In this document: piece by piece, positions 10,292 to 19,546 of the stretch
Numbering within the stretch: the first letter of the stretch is position 1
How the letters are laid out: the number at the start of each line of letters is the position of its first letter
Assembly (NCBI GenBank): GCA_021205695.1
Contig: JAJPXB010000008.1
Span: 1-64,000 of the forward strand
DNA: 64,000 bases
Source: Clostridiales bacterium
GTDB taxonomy: Bacteria; Bacillota; Clostridia; Oscillospirales; Oscillospiraceae
Direction: 5' to 3'
Position numbers and translations under genes: made by a program
The notes under the pieces: generated by a model
The model's input: only the letters and a program-made list of their open reading frames with translations
Told to the model about the DNA's origin: nothing
Database searches by the model: none

Positions 10292-10319
10292 TTGACAAAT
10301 TGTTCATATTTGCTATACT
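10292..10319 (+). promoter_or_regulatory. Probable promoter of the DUF1836 gene
   Basis: TTGACA and TATACT separated by 16 bases, with TG one base before the -10. It starts a leader of about 120 bases. The two opposing promoters are only 15 bases apart, so a bound regulator could affect both genes. Confidence 0.6.
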
Positions 10320-10448
10320 GTTAGAAAGGAAAATTATCTGACACCGTCTTTCAACACACGCATAATCATATTTGTATCTCCGGCACAGCACTGCAAATCT
10401 GCCGCTGCTTGGACGCCTGGAAGATATTGGAAGGAGTTTAATATCCAT

Positions 10449-10949
10449 ATGAACCCATTGGAACAGCTTGTCAGCTATCGCTGTCCGCCTTTTTCGGAGT
10501 ATCCGGCCATTCCGCTGTACATGGATCAGGTCATCTCCCTGCTCAATCAGGCGGTCTGTCCTTTCTACCCGGACTCCAATGCCCCGGTCACCGCCTCCAT
10601 GATCAATAATTATGTTAAGCTGAAGGTGCTCCCCGCTCCGGTACAGAAGAAGTACAGCCGGAACCAGGTGGTGACACTGTATGTGATTTTCCTGCTCAAG
10701 CAGGTGCTGAGCATGGAGGAGATCCGTCTGCTCCTTCGGCGGGAGTTCAACCCGGAGGATATGGAGCCGTCCTACCGCTGCTTCTGCGCCCAGCTTGAGG
10801 GGGCGCTGTCCGAGCTGGCCGGAGACCCGGTGGAGTCGCTCTCCGGTGCCCATCCCCTGATGGAGGCCGCCATCCGCTCCCTGGTCTACCGGCGGTATGT
10901 GGCGGTGCTTCTGCGGGAGCAGGCAGGCGAGGACGAAGCAGAGGGATAA
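10449..10949 (+). CDS. DUF1836 domain protein (MerR-like helix-turn-helix)
   Basis: 166 residues. The N terminus (SYRCPPFSEYPAIPLYMDQV) and the central VTASMINNYVKLKVLPAPVQKKYSRNQ segment match DUF1836: a MerR-like wing-helix in which the family's MINNYVK and KKY(S/T)R motifs form the DNA-reading helices. FLLKQVLSMEEIRLLL continues as a dimer helix. The tail is acidic. Probably a cytosolic transcription factor; its target is unknown. The nearby divergent promoters raise the chance that it controls itself and the hemolysin III-like gene (inference). Confidence 0.8.
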   Translation: MNPLEQLVSYRCPPFSEYPAIPLYMDQVISLLNQAVCPFYPDSNAPVTASMINNYVKLKVLPAPVQKKYSRNQVVTLYVIFLLKQVLSMEEIRLLLRREFNPEDMEPSYRCFCAQLEGALSELAGDPVESLSGAHPLMEAAIRSLVYRRYVAVLLREQAGEDEAEG

Positions 10950-11014
10950 GGCCGTTTTTTTACTTCCCAGCCATGCCCTGGCTTTCTGGCGCAAGGCAAT
11001 TTTTCCAAAAGCAA

Positions 11015-11060
11015 CGGCGCACTGCCGACGGAATATCCGTCTGGCAGTGCGCCGCTTTTT
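11015..11060. terminator. Bidirectional terminator between convergent genes
   Basis: A long stem: CGGCGCACTGCC, then GACGG-AATAT-CCGTC, then the complement, followed on the plus strand by CTTTTT and on the minus strand by TTGCTTTT. It separates the DUF1836 gene from the giant leftward gene. Confidence 0.8.
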
Positions 11061-11068
11061 GAGGTGGC

Positions 11069-14000
11069 TTACGCCTTTTTCAGGTACTGAGAGGAGCAAT
11101 AGTAATAGCTGCCGTTGACATAGACACGGTACCAGACGGTGCCGCTCACATCGTAGGACTCGCCGTCCACCACCTTGACTGTAGCTCCGGAGGCAAAGGT
11201 TCCTGCCAGAGTATATGAAGTGCCCGGGCCGGTGCGGTAGTTCAGCATCCCTGTGGTGACATAGTCCACCAGAGTGGGGGTAGAGCTGGCGGTCGCCTTG
11301 GCGGAGACGCCGGTGGAATTATAGTAGGAGAGATAGCTGCCGCTCACCGCCCGTACGGTGTAAATGTAGGTTGTCCCGGAGATCAGGCCTGTATTGTCCG
11401 TATAGCTGAGGGTAGCGCTGCTGGAAATGGTGGCGATTCTGGACCAGCTGCCGCCGGAGACCTTCCGATAGACACGATAGCCCTTGGCTCCGGTGACACC
11501 CGCCCACTTCACGGTGATGCCGCTGGAGGTGGCAGTGGCGGAGGTCAAACTGGGGTTGCTCAGCCGGATGCAGGTAACGCCGGTGGAATCATAGCCGGAG
11601 AGGATCGTACCGCTGGAGGTGGTGTAGACCGCCCGGACGGTATAGATGTAGGTCGTTCCGGAAGCGGCAGAGGTGTCCGTATAGCTGACCGTGGAACCAC
11701 TGGAGACGGTGCCGATTTGAGACCAGCTGCCGCCGGAAACCTTCCGATACACCCGGTAGCCCGTGGCGTTGGTCACCTTTGCCCATTTGACGGTGACACC
11801 AGAGGTCGCATTGGCGGCGGAGGACAGGCTGGGCGTCTTGAGCAGGTAACGGGAGGAAACGTAATAATAACCGCCGTTGATATAGGCCCGATACCATGTG
11901 ACGCCGCTGACGTCATAGGTCTCTCCGGAGACAACCCTGACTGTAGTCCCGGCAGACAGCGTCCCGCCCAGGGAATAGGAGCTTCCCGGGCCGGTGCGGT
12001 AATTCAGCATCCCAATCGTGACGTAGCTGTCATAACTCGCCGACGAGGACGCCGCCGTTGCCGAGATGCCAGAGGTATTGTAATAGGAAAGATAGCTGCC
12101 GCTCACCGCGCGGACGGTATAAATATAAGTCGTATCAGAGGCCAAACTCGCGTTATCCGTATAGCTGACGGTGGAGCCACTGGAAATCGTAGCGATGCGG
12201 GACCAACTGCCGCCGGAGACCTTTCGATAGACGAGATACCCCTTAGCCCCGGTGACAGAGCCCCACTTCACGGTAATGCCGCTGGAGGACGCAGTGGCAG
12301 AGGTCAGGCTGGGGTTGGACAGACGAATACAAGTGACGCCGGTAGAGTCATATCCTGAGATGCCAGAACTGTTGACTGCCCGAACAGTATAAATGTAGGT
12401 GGTGCCAGAAACCGCAGAGGTGTCCGTATAGCTGACCGTGGAGCCGTCGGAGACAGTGCCGATCTTAGACCAGCTGCCGCCGGAAACCTTCCGGTAAATT
12501 CGGTAGCCAGTGGCGTTGGTCACAATGCCCCATTTCACCGTAATGCCAGAGGTGGCATTGGTAGCGTAAACCAGGCTCGGCGTAGAGAGGCTGACGGATG
12601 TGGATGCAGTCATCTGTGCTGAGATACCGGAGGTGCTGTAATAGGAAAGATAGCTTCCATTCACTGCACGAACGGTATAAATGTAAGTCGTGCCAGAAAC
12701 CAGACTTGCATTGTCCGTATAACTCACAGTAGAGCCACTGGAAATCGTGGCGATACGGGACCAGCTGCCGCCGGAGATCTTCCGGTAGACCAGATACCCT
12801 TTGGCACCGGTAACTGCACCCCACTTCACTGTGATGCCGCTGGAAGAGGCTGTAGCGGAGGTCAGGCTGGGGTTGGTCAATCGGATGCAGGTGACGCCGG
12901 TGGAATCATAGCCGGATATATTAGAATCGTTGATTGCCCGGACAGTGTAAATGTAGGTGGTACCGGAGGATGCTGTGGTATCGGTGTAGCTGGTACCAGT
13001 GATTGTGGTAAGCGTGCTCCAACTGCCGCCGGAAACCTTTCGATACACTCGGTATTTGGTGGCATTGCTCACTGCGCCCCACTTGACCGTTATGCCGGAG
13101 GTTGCATTGGAGGCAGAAGTCAAAACAGGGGTAGACAGCGTGGTTGTTGTAATAGTGGCCTTTGCCGAAATACCGGAGGTGCTATAGTAAGAGAGATAGC
13201 TGCCGTTCACTGCACGGACAGTATAAATGTAAGTCGTCCCGGAAATCAAATTCTCTTTGTCCGTATAACTGACAGTAGAACTGCTGGAAATCGTAGCAAT
13301 GCGGGACCAGCTGCCGCCGGAAACCTTCCGGTAGACCAGATACCCCTTGGCTCCGGTGACCGCACCCCACTTCACTGTGATGCCGCTGGAGGAGGCCGTG
13401 GCGGAGGTCAGGCTGGGGTTGGTCAATCGGATGCAGGTGACGCCGGTGGAATCATAGCCGGATATATTAGAATCGTTGATTGCCCGGACAGTGTAAATGT
13501 AGGTGGTACCGGAGGATGCTGTGGTATCGGTGTAGCTGGTACCAGTGATTGTGGTAAGCGTGCTCCAACTGCCGCCGGAAACCTTTCGATACACTCGGTA
13601 TTTGGTGGCATTGCTCACTGCGCCCCACTTGACCGTTATGCCGGAGGTTGCATTGGAGGCAGAAGTCAAAACAGGGGTAGACAGCGTGGTTGTTGTAATA
13701 GTGGCCTTTGCCGAAATACCGGAGGTGCTATAGTAAGAGAGATAGCTGCCGTTCACTGCACGGACAGTATAAATGTAAGTCGTCCCGGAAATCAAATTCT
13801 CTTTGTCCGTATAACTGACAGTAGAACTGCTGGAAATCGTAGCAATGCGGGACCAGCTGCCGCCGGAAACCTTCCGGTAGACCAGATACCCCTTGGCTCC
13901 GGTGACCGCACCCCACTTCACTGTGATGCCGCTGGAGGAGGCCGTGGCGGAGGTCAGACTGGGGTTGGTCAGGCGCATGCAGGTAACGCCGGTAGAGCTA

Positions 14001-16192
14001 TAGCCCGAGAGGGTCGAACCGTTGACCGCACGAACCGTGTAAATGTAGGTAGTGCCTGCGGTGGCGGCAGTGTCTGTATAGCTGGTGGTAGAAACAGTGG
14101 CAATCAGTGACCAACTACCACCGGAGACCTTCCGATAGACACGGTAGCTGTCCGCATCGCTCACTGCGCCCCACTTCACTGTAATGCCGGAGGTGGCGTT
14201 GGATGCGGAGGTCAGCGTTGGGGTGCTCAGAGAAACGGTACTTGCGGTGTCGGAGACCGTCACGCCGATGGCGTCAAAGCTGCCGGCTCCGCTGATTGCA
14301 TAGATGGTGCAGGTGCCGGCAGCCACGGCCGTAATGACACCGGAGTCCGAGACAGTGGCCACACTGGGATCGCTGGTCTCGTAGTAAATCGTCCCCGCAT
14401 CACCTGTGGTGGTCAGTGTGGAGGAGATGGACTTCGTATTGCCTGTCTTGATCGTATAGGCAGAGGACAGGGACACCTGGGACTCTCTCAGATAACCGGT
14501 ATAGGTGGTGCCGGAAACCGTGACCTTAACCTGGTACCAGTACGGGTAATAGAGCCGCTCAGTATAGCCGGTGGACTCGGTTTGATAACCGCCCAGCACA
14601 GTGACCGTCGTTCCCTTGGGAACCGAAACCACAGAGGAGCTCATGGAAGGAGAGGAATACAACGTCGTCGCAGTGGTCGTGGTGCCCGTATTCGTGCCGC
14701 TGAGACGGACGGTGGAGTCCTTATCCGGCATATCGTCGAAGACAGGGATGTAGAACAGGAAGGCGCTGCTGACTGCGCCGGAGGCATTGTAGGCGTTATA
14801 GGTCGTGATGGACTCCGACGCCACGGCATAGGTGGCGGACATATACTGATGGCTATAGGCGGAATAGTACCGGTCGGGGCTCACGTTAAAGCGCATATAG
14901 TAGCTGGTGTTCTGCCCCTTGCTGATGTAGCTGCTGGCCAGGAACTCCGCCCCTCCATACAGGGCGAGGATGGGGTTATACCAGCCGTGATTTTTGGCAT
15001 AGGCCAGGCCATTGAGCACCGCAGTACCGGTGGTGGAGGCGGTAGCTCCGATGTTGTAGAAGTTGTAATAGCCCACATAGCCGCTCACCGTTCCGCTGAT
15101 GGACTGGTTTGTGGTGACAGCTCCGGTCTCCTGGACGATCTTACTGGCCAGATAATAGGGGCTGACGTCCGTGGCAACGCCCACATTGTAGATGATAGAG
15201 GAGTAGTCTGAGCCGTAGATGCTGTTCAGACTGCTCAGGCTGACCGTCTCCCCGCTGGTATTGACGTATTTGGTGGTGTAATACAGGCCCTTGCTGGAGC
15301 TGCTGCTGGAGTCAGCGGCGTTTTTCAATACCTTTTGAACGCCGGAGAGCTGTTGGACGCTGCTGTAGGTCTGATCCTCGAACTGGAAAATGTACTTGGC
15401 CGTCAGGAAGTTCCGGGGGTCCATGTAATAGGCGACAGCCGCCCGGCTGGCGCTGACATGGTTGCCGTCAATGGGCTTGTAATGGTTGGTGCTGGAATAG
15501 CTGGAGGAGCTGTAATAACCGCTGTGATTGTTCAGCAGCAGATCATCAGTGGTGCCGTTGAGGTTGTAGTCGATGGTGCTGTTGGAGCCGTACTCCCCAT
15601 TGACTACGTCATCCCAGGACAGGCCGGTATCCACCGCCACAAAGATCCAGTTGGGATAGGTCTCGTGAAGCTTCTTCAAATAGGTCTGATAGCTTTCCGG
15701 AAATTTTGCCAGCTCGGTGGCGTAATCATAATCTGTCTCGTCGGAAACCATGGCTGTGGCCAGAACGGATTCGATTTGGGCCATGGCGTCCTGCTCGGCC
15801 TGTTTCTCCTCTGCGAGGGTGTCGTCCTCCTCGGAGACCGTCTCTGTCGATTCCTCCCCGGCGGAGTCGTCGGCGTCGCCGGTTTCCGAAGCGGCGTTCT
15901 CGTCGGCACTGTCATCCGAAATATCCGTGTCGGAGGTATCCTCTGCGATATCTTCATCGGACGACTCCCCTTCTGTCTCGGAGGCGGCGTCCATATCGGA
16001 GCCATCCTCCTCCGTCTCCTGGGAGGCGTTTTCATCGGAGCCGTCGATCTCTGCCGTATCGGCCGCTTCCTGCGTCATATCGCCGTCGTCTGTCTCGGCT
16101 GCCCAGGCCAGGCTTGGCCCAAGCTCGGTCAGCAGCAGACAGACCATCAGCAGGACAGAGAGAAGGCGGGTGAAAAAGCTCGTCTTGGTCAT
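11069..16192 (-). CDS. Giant secreted cell-wall protein: glucosaminidase-like domain, SH3, Ig-like and ten FN3 modules
   Basis: 1707 residues. A signal peptide (hydrophobic LLSVLLMVCLLL, cleavage near AWA-AE) leads to an acidic Ser/Glu/Asp-rich linker (about 30-150). Residues about 165-470 resemble N-acetylglucosaminidases, with SPYYLASKIVQETGAV carrying a likely catalytic Glu and YVGYYNFYNIGAT. Then come a bacterial SH3, a BIG2-like Ig domain and ten FN3 modules (ITVKWG, YRVYRKVSGGSWS, TYIYTVRAV). Two more SH3 domains (MLNYRTGPG) lie after FN3 number 8 and at the C terminus. Likely a wall hydrolase held to peptidoglycan by SH3 domains; there is no LPXTG. A 546-bp FN3 pair is duplicated exactly. 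The ribosome site GAAAGGAATG is rather far from the ATG. Confidence 0.85.
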   Translation of the reverse strand: MTKTSFFTRLLSVLLMVCLLLTELGPSLAWAAETDDGDMTQEAADTAEIDGSDENASQETEEDGSDMDAASETEGESSDEDIAEDTSDTDISDDSADENAASETGDADDSAGEESTETVSEEDDTLAEEKQAEQDAMAQIESVLATAMVSDETDYDYATELAKFPESYQTYLKKLHETYPNWIFVAVDTGLSWDDVVNGEYGSNSTIDYNLNGTTDDLLLNNHSGYYSSSSYSSTNHYKPIDGNHVSASRAAVAYYMDPRNFLTAKYIFQFEDQTYSSVQQLSGVQKVLKNAADSSSSSSKGLYYTTKYVNTSGETVSLSSLNSIYGSDYSSIIYNVGVATDVSPYYLASKIVQETGAVTTNQSISGTVSGYVGYYNFYNIGATASTTGTAVLNGLAYAKNHGWYNPILALYGGAEFLASSYISKGQNTSYYMRFNVSPDRYYSAYSHQYMSATYAVASESITTYNAYNASGAVSSAFLFYIPVFDDMPDKDSTVRLSGTNTGTTTTATTLYSSPSMSSSVVSVPKGTTVTVLGGYQTESTGYTERLYYPYWYQVKVTVSGTTYTGYLRESQVSLSSAYTIKTGNTKSISSTLTTTGDAGTIYYETSDPSVATVSDSGVITAVAAGTCTIYAISGAGSFDAIGVTVSDTASTVSLSTPTLTSASNATSGITVKWGAVSDADSYRVYRKVSGGSWSLIATVSTTSYTDTAATAGTTYIYTVRAVNGSTLSGYSSTGVTCMRLTNPSLTSATASSSGITVKWGAVTGAKGYLVYRKVSGGSWSRIATISSSSTVSYTDKENLISGTTYIYTVRAVNGSYLSYYSTSGISAKATITTTTLSTPVLTSASNATSGITVKWGAVSNATKYRVYRKVSGGSWSTLTTITGTSYTDTTASSGTTYIYTVRAINDSNISGYDSTGVTCIRLTNPSLTSATASSSGITVKWGAVTGAKGYLVYRKVSGGSWSRIATISSSSTVSYTDKENLISGTTYIYTVRAVNGSYLSYYSTSGISAKATITTTTLSTPVLTSASNATSGITVKWGAVSNATKYRVYRKVSGGSWSTLTTITGTSYTDTTASSGTTYIYTVRAINDSNISGYDSTGVTCIRLTNPSLTSATASSSGITVKWGAVTGAKGYLVYRKISGGSWSRIATISSGSTVSYTDNASLVSGTTYIYTVRAVNGSYLSYYSTSGISAQMTASTSVSLSTPSLVYATNATSGITVKWGIVTNATGYRIYRKVSGGSWSKIGTVSDGSTVSYTDTSAVSGTTYIYTVRAVNSSGISGYDSTGVTCIRLSNPSLTSATASSSGITVKWGSVTGAKGYLVYRKVSGGSWSRIATISSGSTVSYTDNASLASDTTYIYTVRAVSGSYLSYYNTSGISATAASSSASYDSYVTIGMLNYRTGPGSSYSLGGTLSAGTTVRVVSGETYDVSGVTWYRAYINGGYYYVSSRYLLKTPSLSSAANATSGVTVKWAKVTNATGYRVYRKVSGGSWSQIGTVSSGSTVSYTDTSAASGTTYIYTVRAVYTTSSGTILSGYDSTGVTCIRLSNPSLTSATATSSGITVKWAGVTGAKGYRVYRKVSGGSWSRIATISSSATLSYTDNTGLISGTTYIYTVRAVSGSYLSYYNSTGVSAKATASSTPTLVDYVTTGMLNYRTGPGTSYTLAGTFASGATVKVVDGESYDVSGTVWYRVYVNGSYYYCSSQYLKKA
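12855..13957 (-). repeat. 546-bp perfect tandem duplication inside the FN3 array
   Basis: Bases 12855-13411 are identical to 13401-13957 (offset 546) by direct comparison of the lines. Mismatches begin at 12854 and 13412. The unit is 182 codons, two FN3 modules, so the frame is kept. The absence of even silent differences points to a recent duplication or ongoing gene conversion. Confidence 0.95.
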
Positions 16193-16308
16193 ATCGTCGT
16201 ATCATTCCTTTCGTTTCGTTTGTGCATGAATAGATGTCTTTCCCCTTGTCATCATCTGGAGTGACAGAAAATGATTACAGCCCTGTAACCAAATGTAATT
16301 TATTTGTT

Positions 16309-16337
16309 ATTATACAGGACTCGGGCAAAAAAGGCAA
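16309..16337 (-). promoter_or_regulatory. Probable promoter of the giant FN3 protein
   Basis: Minus-strand TTGCCT and a perfect TATAAT, 17 bases apart. The leader of about 110 bases includes TTACAGGGCTGTAA, a near-palindrome at about 16274-16289 that could bind a regulator. Confidence 0.5.
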
Positions 16338-16380
16338 TAGCAAGAGCCAAATTGAGACAAAATTTCTCCAAAATCGGCGC

Positions 16381-16418
16381 AAAAAGCCTGTAAAGCATTT
16401 CTGCTTTACAGGCTTTAA
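16381..16418 (-). terminator. Terminator of fabH
   Basis: AAAGCCTGTAAAGCA, a four-base loop and the perfect complement, followed on the minus strand by TTTTTG. It lies 38 bases past the fabH stop. Confidence 0.85.
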
Positions 16419-16455
16419 AAGGGAGGACATATCGGTGGCTTAGCGGAAAGGGCCC

Positions 16456-17412
16456 TCACCACCGGACGAGGCAGGCGGTGCTGGACAGTCCTCCGCCAAA
16501 TGCGCACATCAGGATCAGGTCGCCCCGGTGGAAAATGCCCTGTCTGTTGCACTCATCCAGGAGGATGGGGACGCTGGCTGCGGAGCAGTTGCCGCAGTGA
16601 TCGATGTTCATCAGAAACTTTTCGGCCGGGATGCCCTTGAGCCGCCGGGCGGCGGCCTCGATGATACGGCGGTTCGCCTGGTGGCAGATCACCCAGTCCA
16701 CCTCGGACTGCTCCACGCCGCACTGGGACAGGAGCGCCTCCACCTCCTGCGGGATGGAGCGGGTGGCAAATTTATAGGTCTCGCTGCCGTTCATATAGAC
16801 GTAGGGATGCTCCTCCCCGCCGGTCCAGAAGGGAGAGATGCCCTTGTGGGTGGGGACCCGGAGCACCTCCTCTCCGCCCTTGACGGTCATGTGAGAGCCG
16901 AGATAGTCCTCCCCCGGCCCCAGCACGGCGGCCCCTGCGCCGTCGCCAAAGAGGATGCAGGTGGAGCGATCCGTCCAATCCAGGATACGGGACATCTGTT
17001 CGGTGCCGACGATGAGGATTTTCTGATACCGGCCGGTGGACAGGTAGGCTGCCGCCGTCTCCATGAGAAACAGGAAGGCGGAGCAGGCCCCGTTGAGATC
17101 GAAGCCCGGGCAAGTGGCCCCGATCTCCCGCTGCACCAGACAGGCCATACTGGGCACGATAAATTCCCCGCTGACGGTGGCGCAGAGGATCAGATCCAGA
17201 TCCTCTGCACGGACGCCGCTGTTTTCCAGAGCCGCCTTGGCCGCCTTGGCTGCCAAAACAGACGCAGGTTCATCGGTGGAGACGTGCCGGGAGCGGATGC
17301 CTGTGCGGGTGGATATCCATTCATCGTTGGTGTCCACCAGCTTTGCCAGGTCGTCATTGGTGGCGACGGTGGCAGGCAGATAGCTGCCGGTTCCCAGAAT
17401 ATGTAAGCTCAT
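16456..17412 (-). CDS. fabH: 3-oxoacyl-[acyl-carrier-protein] synthase III (FabH)
   Basis: 318 residues, full length. It starts fatty-acid synthesis by condensing acetyl-CoA (or another primer) with malonyl-ACP. The catalytic triad is visible: Cys110 in DLNGACSAF, His in VICHQANRRI and Asn in DHCGNCSA. The N-terminal ILGTGSYLP is typical. The gene stands alone with its own promoter and terminator, away from any other fab gene, so it may be a second or specialised ketosynthase III and not the cluster copy. Start ATG 17412. Confidence 0.93.
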   Translation of the reverse strand: MSLHILGTGSYLPATVATNDDLAKLVDTNDEWISTRTGIRSRHVSTDEPASVLAAKAAKAALENSGVRAEDLDLILCATVSGEFIVPSMACLVQREIGATCPGFDLNGACSAFLFLMETAAAYLSTGRYQKILIVGTEQMSRILDWTDRSTCILFGDGAGAAVLGPGEDYLGSHMTVKGGEEVLRVPTHKGISPFWTGGEEHPYVYMNGSETYKFATRSIPQEVEALLSQCGVEQSEVDWVICHQANRRIIEAAARRLKGIPAEKFLMNIDHCGNCSAASVPILLDECNRQGIFHRGDLILMCAFGGGLSSTACLVRW

Positions 17413-17480
17413 AGCGTGTTTGTCCTTTCATGTCTCCGGCTTGCGATACGCCGGAGCGCCGTACGATCAATTGCTTTCCT

Positions 17481-17509
17481 ATTTTAACAAATGTATCGAA
17501 AGCTGTCAA
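17481..17509 (-). promoter_or_regulatory. fabH promoter
   Basis: Minus-strand TTGACA and TAAAAT with 17 bases between them, about 70 bases before the start codon. I see no FapR-like box over it. Confidence 0.65.
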
Positions 17510-17570
17510 TCGCCATTCCGGACTGTAGCGGCGGCGTCTCCTTCATCCGGGAAAAATTTTGAATCCCCTG

Positions 17571-17599
17571 TTGGAAAAAGCCATCGGCTGTGATACAAT
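17571..17599 (+). promoter_or_regulatory. glmM promoter
   Basis: TTGGAA and TACAAT with 17 bases between them. The leader is about 97 bases and ends in the ribosome site AAAGGAAGG before ATG 17704. Confidence 0.6.
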
Positions 17600-17703
17600 A
17601 TGCAATGCTCTGATTTTAACATCGGCTCTGAGGAGCCGGTTTCCTCCGTCTGCAGGCAGCAGATGAATAAAACCCAATCCAGAGGTAAAGGAAGGAATTC
17701 AGT

Positions 17704-19062
17704 ATGGGAAAGTATTTCGGGACCGACGGCTTCCGGGGCGAGGCCAATGTACAGCTGACCGCCGAGCGGGCCTATCAGGTGGGCTTTTTCCTGGGCTGGT
17801 ATTATAACCAGCACCCCATCGACGGCAAGCGTGCCCGTATCGTCATCGGCAAGGACACCCGCCGTTCCAGCTACATGCTGGAATTCGCTCTGTCCGGGGG
17901 CATCACCGCCGCCGGGGCGGACGTATACCTTCTCCGGGTGACCACCACTCCCAGCGTGGCCTATATCGCCAAGGTGGACAGCTTTGACTGCGGCATCATG
18001 ATCTCCGCCAGCCATAACCCCTTCTATGACAACGGTATCAAGCTCATCAACGACCAGGGCGAGAAGATGGATCAGGAGGCCATCGACAAGGTAGAGGCCT
18101 ACCTGGACGGCAGGGGCCCGGAGATCCCTGCCGCCACCGGGGCGGATATCGGCGCGGCCTTTGACTATGACTCCGGACGGCACCGCTATATTGCCTATCT
18201 GATCTCCCTGGCCGTTCACTCCTTCCGGGGCAAACGGGTGGGCCTTGACTGTGCCAACGGCTCCGCCTGGTCCATCGGCAAGGTGGTATTTGAGGCGCTG
18301 GGGGCCAAGGTGTACGTCATCGGCAACGAGCCGGACGGCACCAACATCAATCTTAACTGCGGCTCCACCCACCTGGAGACCCTTCAAAAGTTCGTGGTGG
18401 AGAACCATCTGGACGTGGGCTTTGCCTACGACGGCGACGCCGACCGCTGTCTGGCGGTGGACGAGAACGGTAAGGCGGTCAGCGGAGACGAGATCATGTA
18501 CCTCTATGCCCGGTATATGAAAGACCGGGATAAGCTTGTCACCAACACCGTAGTCACCACCGTCATGTCCAACTTTGGCCTCTACAAGGCTCTGGACGCG
18601 GTGGGCATCGACTACGTCAAGACCGACGTGGGAGACAAATATGTCTATGAATATATGGTCAAGCACGGCAACCGCCTGGGCGGGGAACAATCCGGTCACA
18701 TCATCTTCAGCAAGTACGCCACCACCGGGGACGGCATTCTGACCTCCATCAAGGTCATGGAGGTCATGCAGGCCCGGCGGCTGACCCTGAGCCAGCTGTG
18801 CGAGCCCATGACCGTCTACCCTCAGCTGTTGGTCAATGTCAGGGTGAAGGACAAGGATGCCGCCCAAAACGACCCGGACGTCCAGGCCGCCGTGGAAAAT
18901 GTGACCAACCGTCTGGGCGACGCAGGCCGTATTCTGGTTCGGGAGTCCGGCACCGAACCGCTCATCCGGGTCATGGTGGAGGCTGAGACGGCCGAGCTGT
19001 GCCAGGAGTACGTCTATCATGTGGTCAACGTCATCCGTGCCAAGGGGCATGAGGTCAAATAA
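17704..19062 (+). CDS. glmM: Phosphoglucosamine mutase
   Basis: 452 residues. It converts glucosamine-6-phosphate to glucosamine-1-phosphate for UDP-GlcNAc and the cell wall. The phosphoserine is Ser103 in ISASHNPFYDNGIK, the Mg loop is DGDADRCLAVD, the sugar loop GGEQSGH and the phosphate-binding RESGTEPLIRVM, all in family order. The N terminus KYFGTDGFRG is diagnostic. It is single, with its own promoter and terminator. Confidence in GlmM over a related phosphohexomutase is high. Confidence 0.95.
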   Translation: MGKYFGTDGFRGEANVQLTAERAYQVGFFLGWYYNQHPIDGKRARIVIGKDTRRSSYMLEFALSGGITAAGADVYLLRVTTTPSVAYIAKVDSFDCGIMISASHNPFYDNGIKLINDQGEKMDQEAIDKVEAYLDGRGPEIPAATGADIGAAFDYDSGRHRYIAYLISLAVHSFRGKRVGLDCANGSAWSIGKVVFEALGAKVYVIGNEPDGTNINLNCGSTHLETLQKFVVENHLDVGFAYDGDADRCLAVDENGKAVSGDEIMYLYARYMKDRDKLVTNTVVTTVMSNFGLYKALDAVGIDYVKTDVGDKYVYEYMVKHGNRLGGEQSGHIIFSKYATTGDGILTSIKVMEVMQARRLTLSQLCEPMTVYPQLLVNVRVKDKDAAQNDPDVQAAVENVTNRLGDAGRILVRESGTEPLIRVMVEAETAELCQEYVYHVVNVIRAKGHEVK

Positions 19063-19078
19063 TCCCCTCAGAGATATG

Positions 19079-19111
19079 CAAAAGCGTCCGCAACCTGCGG
19101 GCGCTTTTTGT
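19079..19111 (+). terminator. glmM terminator
   Basis: AAAAGCG-CCGCA, a short loop, TGCGG-CGCTTTTT with one bulged base on each arm, 17 bases past the glmM stop. Confidence 0.8.
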
Positions 19112-19458
19112 CGGCGTGAGAGCGGAACAGAGCGGGCGCGCATGGCGGCGCTATGCCGACGCATGGCAGCGCTATGCCAACGCATGGCAGCGCATGGCAA
19201 ATATAGCTAAACCAAAGCCGATGCCGAAGCCAATACCAATACCAATACCGATACCGAAGCCGAGGCCGAGTTTCTCCCTGCTGCCGCAGGAGAGGATTCT
19301 CCCCGCCGCACCGGCCCCGCACAGGGGCCGGCCGCGCCACCGGAGGAGGGGGTTTGCGGCTCTCCGTGAAGGGGCGTCGGCCGTGGGCAGAGAAAAGCGC
19401 TGGAATATTCCATGGATTCCAGCAAAAAGGGAAATTGCATAACAACATTGGGGAAGAT
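19112..19458. repeat. Intergenic minisatellite: 21-bp and 6-bp repeat tracts
   Basis: About 350 bases without a recognised gene. Bases 19140-19203 hold three copies of a 21-bp unit (GCATGGC-GCGCTATGCCRAC, last copy diverged). Bases 19212-19270 hold about ten degenerate hexamers of the CCRATR/CCGAAG type. Both periods are multiples of three, and one plus-strand frame stays open (19116-19442) with AWQRYAN-like and Pro-alternating repeats. It lacks a ribosome site and lies after a terminator, so I do not call it a gene. Confidence 0.7.
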
Positions 19459-19512
19459 TTAAGCAATTCTTAAGAAATTGCGCTGCCCAAATTAAGAAAT
19501 GCCTGTTACAAT
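19459..19512 (+). promoter_or_regulatory. Promoter with 11-bp-phased boxes before the response regulator
   Basis: TTAAGCAAT at 19459 and TTAAGAAAT at 19470 and 19492 are spaced exactly 11 and 22 bases apart, as expected for PhoB/OmpR-type regulators on one DNA face. A -10 TACAAT lies at 19507-19512. The -35 region (about 19484-19489) is poor, consistent with a promoter that needs the activator. Autoregulation by the adjacent regulator is an inference. Confidence 0.6.
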
Positions 19513-19546
19513 AGGCTCACAACAGAGGAGGAAAGAGGGAAATGCC

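Noticed and set aside
10287..11099. Leftward frame of 270 codons over the DUF1836 gene
   Set aside because: It crosses a bidirectional terminator and two promoters and overlaps a recognised DUF1836 gene; no ribosome site.
12000..14000. Repeated 30-100 base blocks considered as a CRISPR array
   Set aside because: The blocks are codon-phased FN3 modules within one open frame and do not alternate short repeats with unique spacers.
19116..19442. 108-codon frame over the repeat tract
   Set aside because: No ribosome site, lies just after a terminator, and consists largely of short repeats and Arg/Pro; kept only as a finding.
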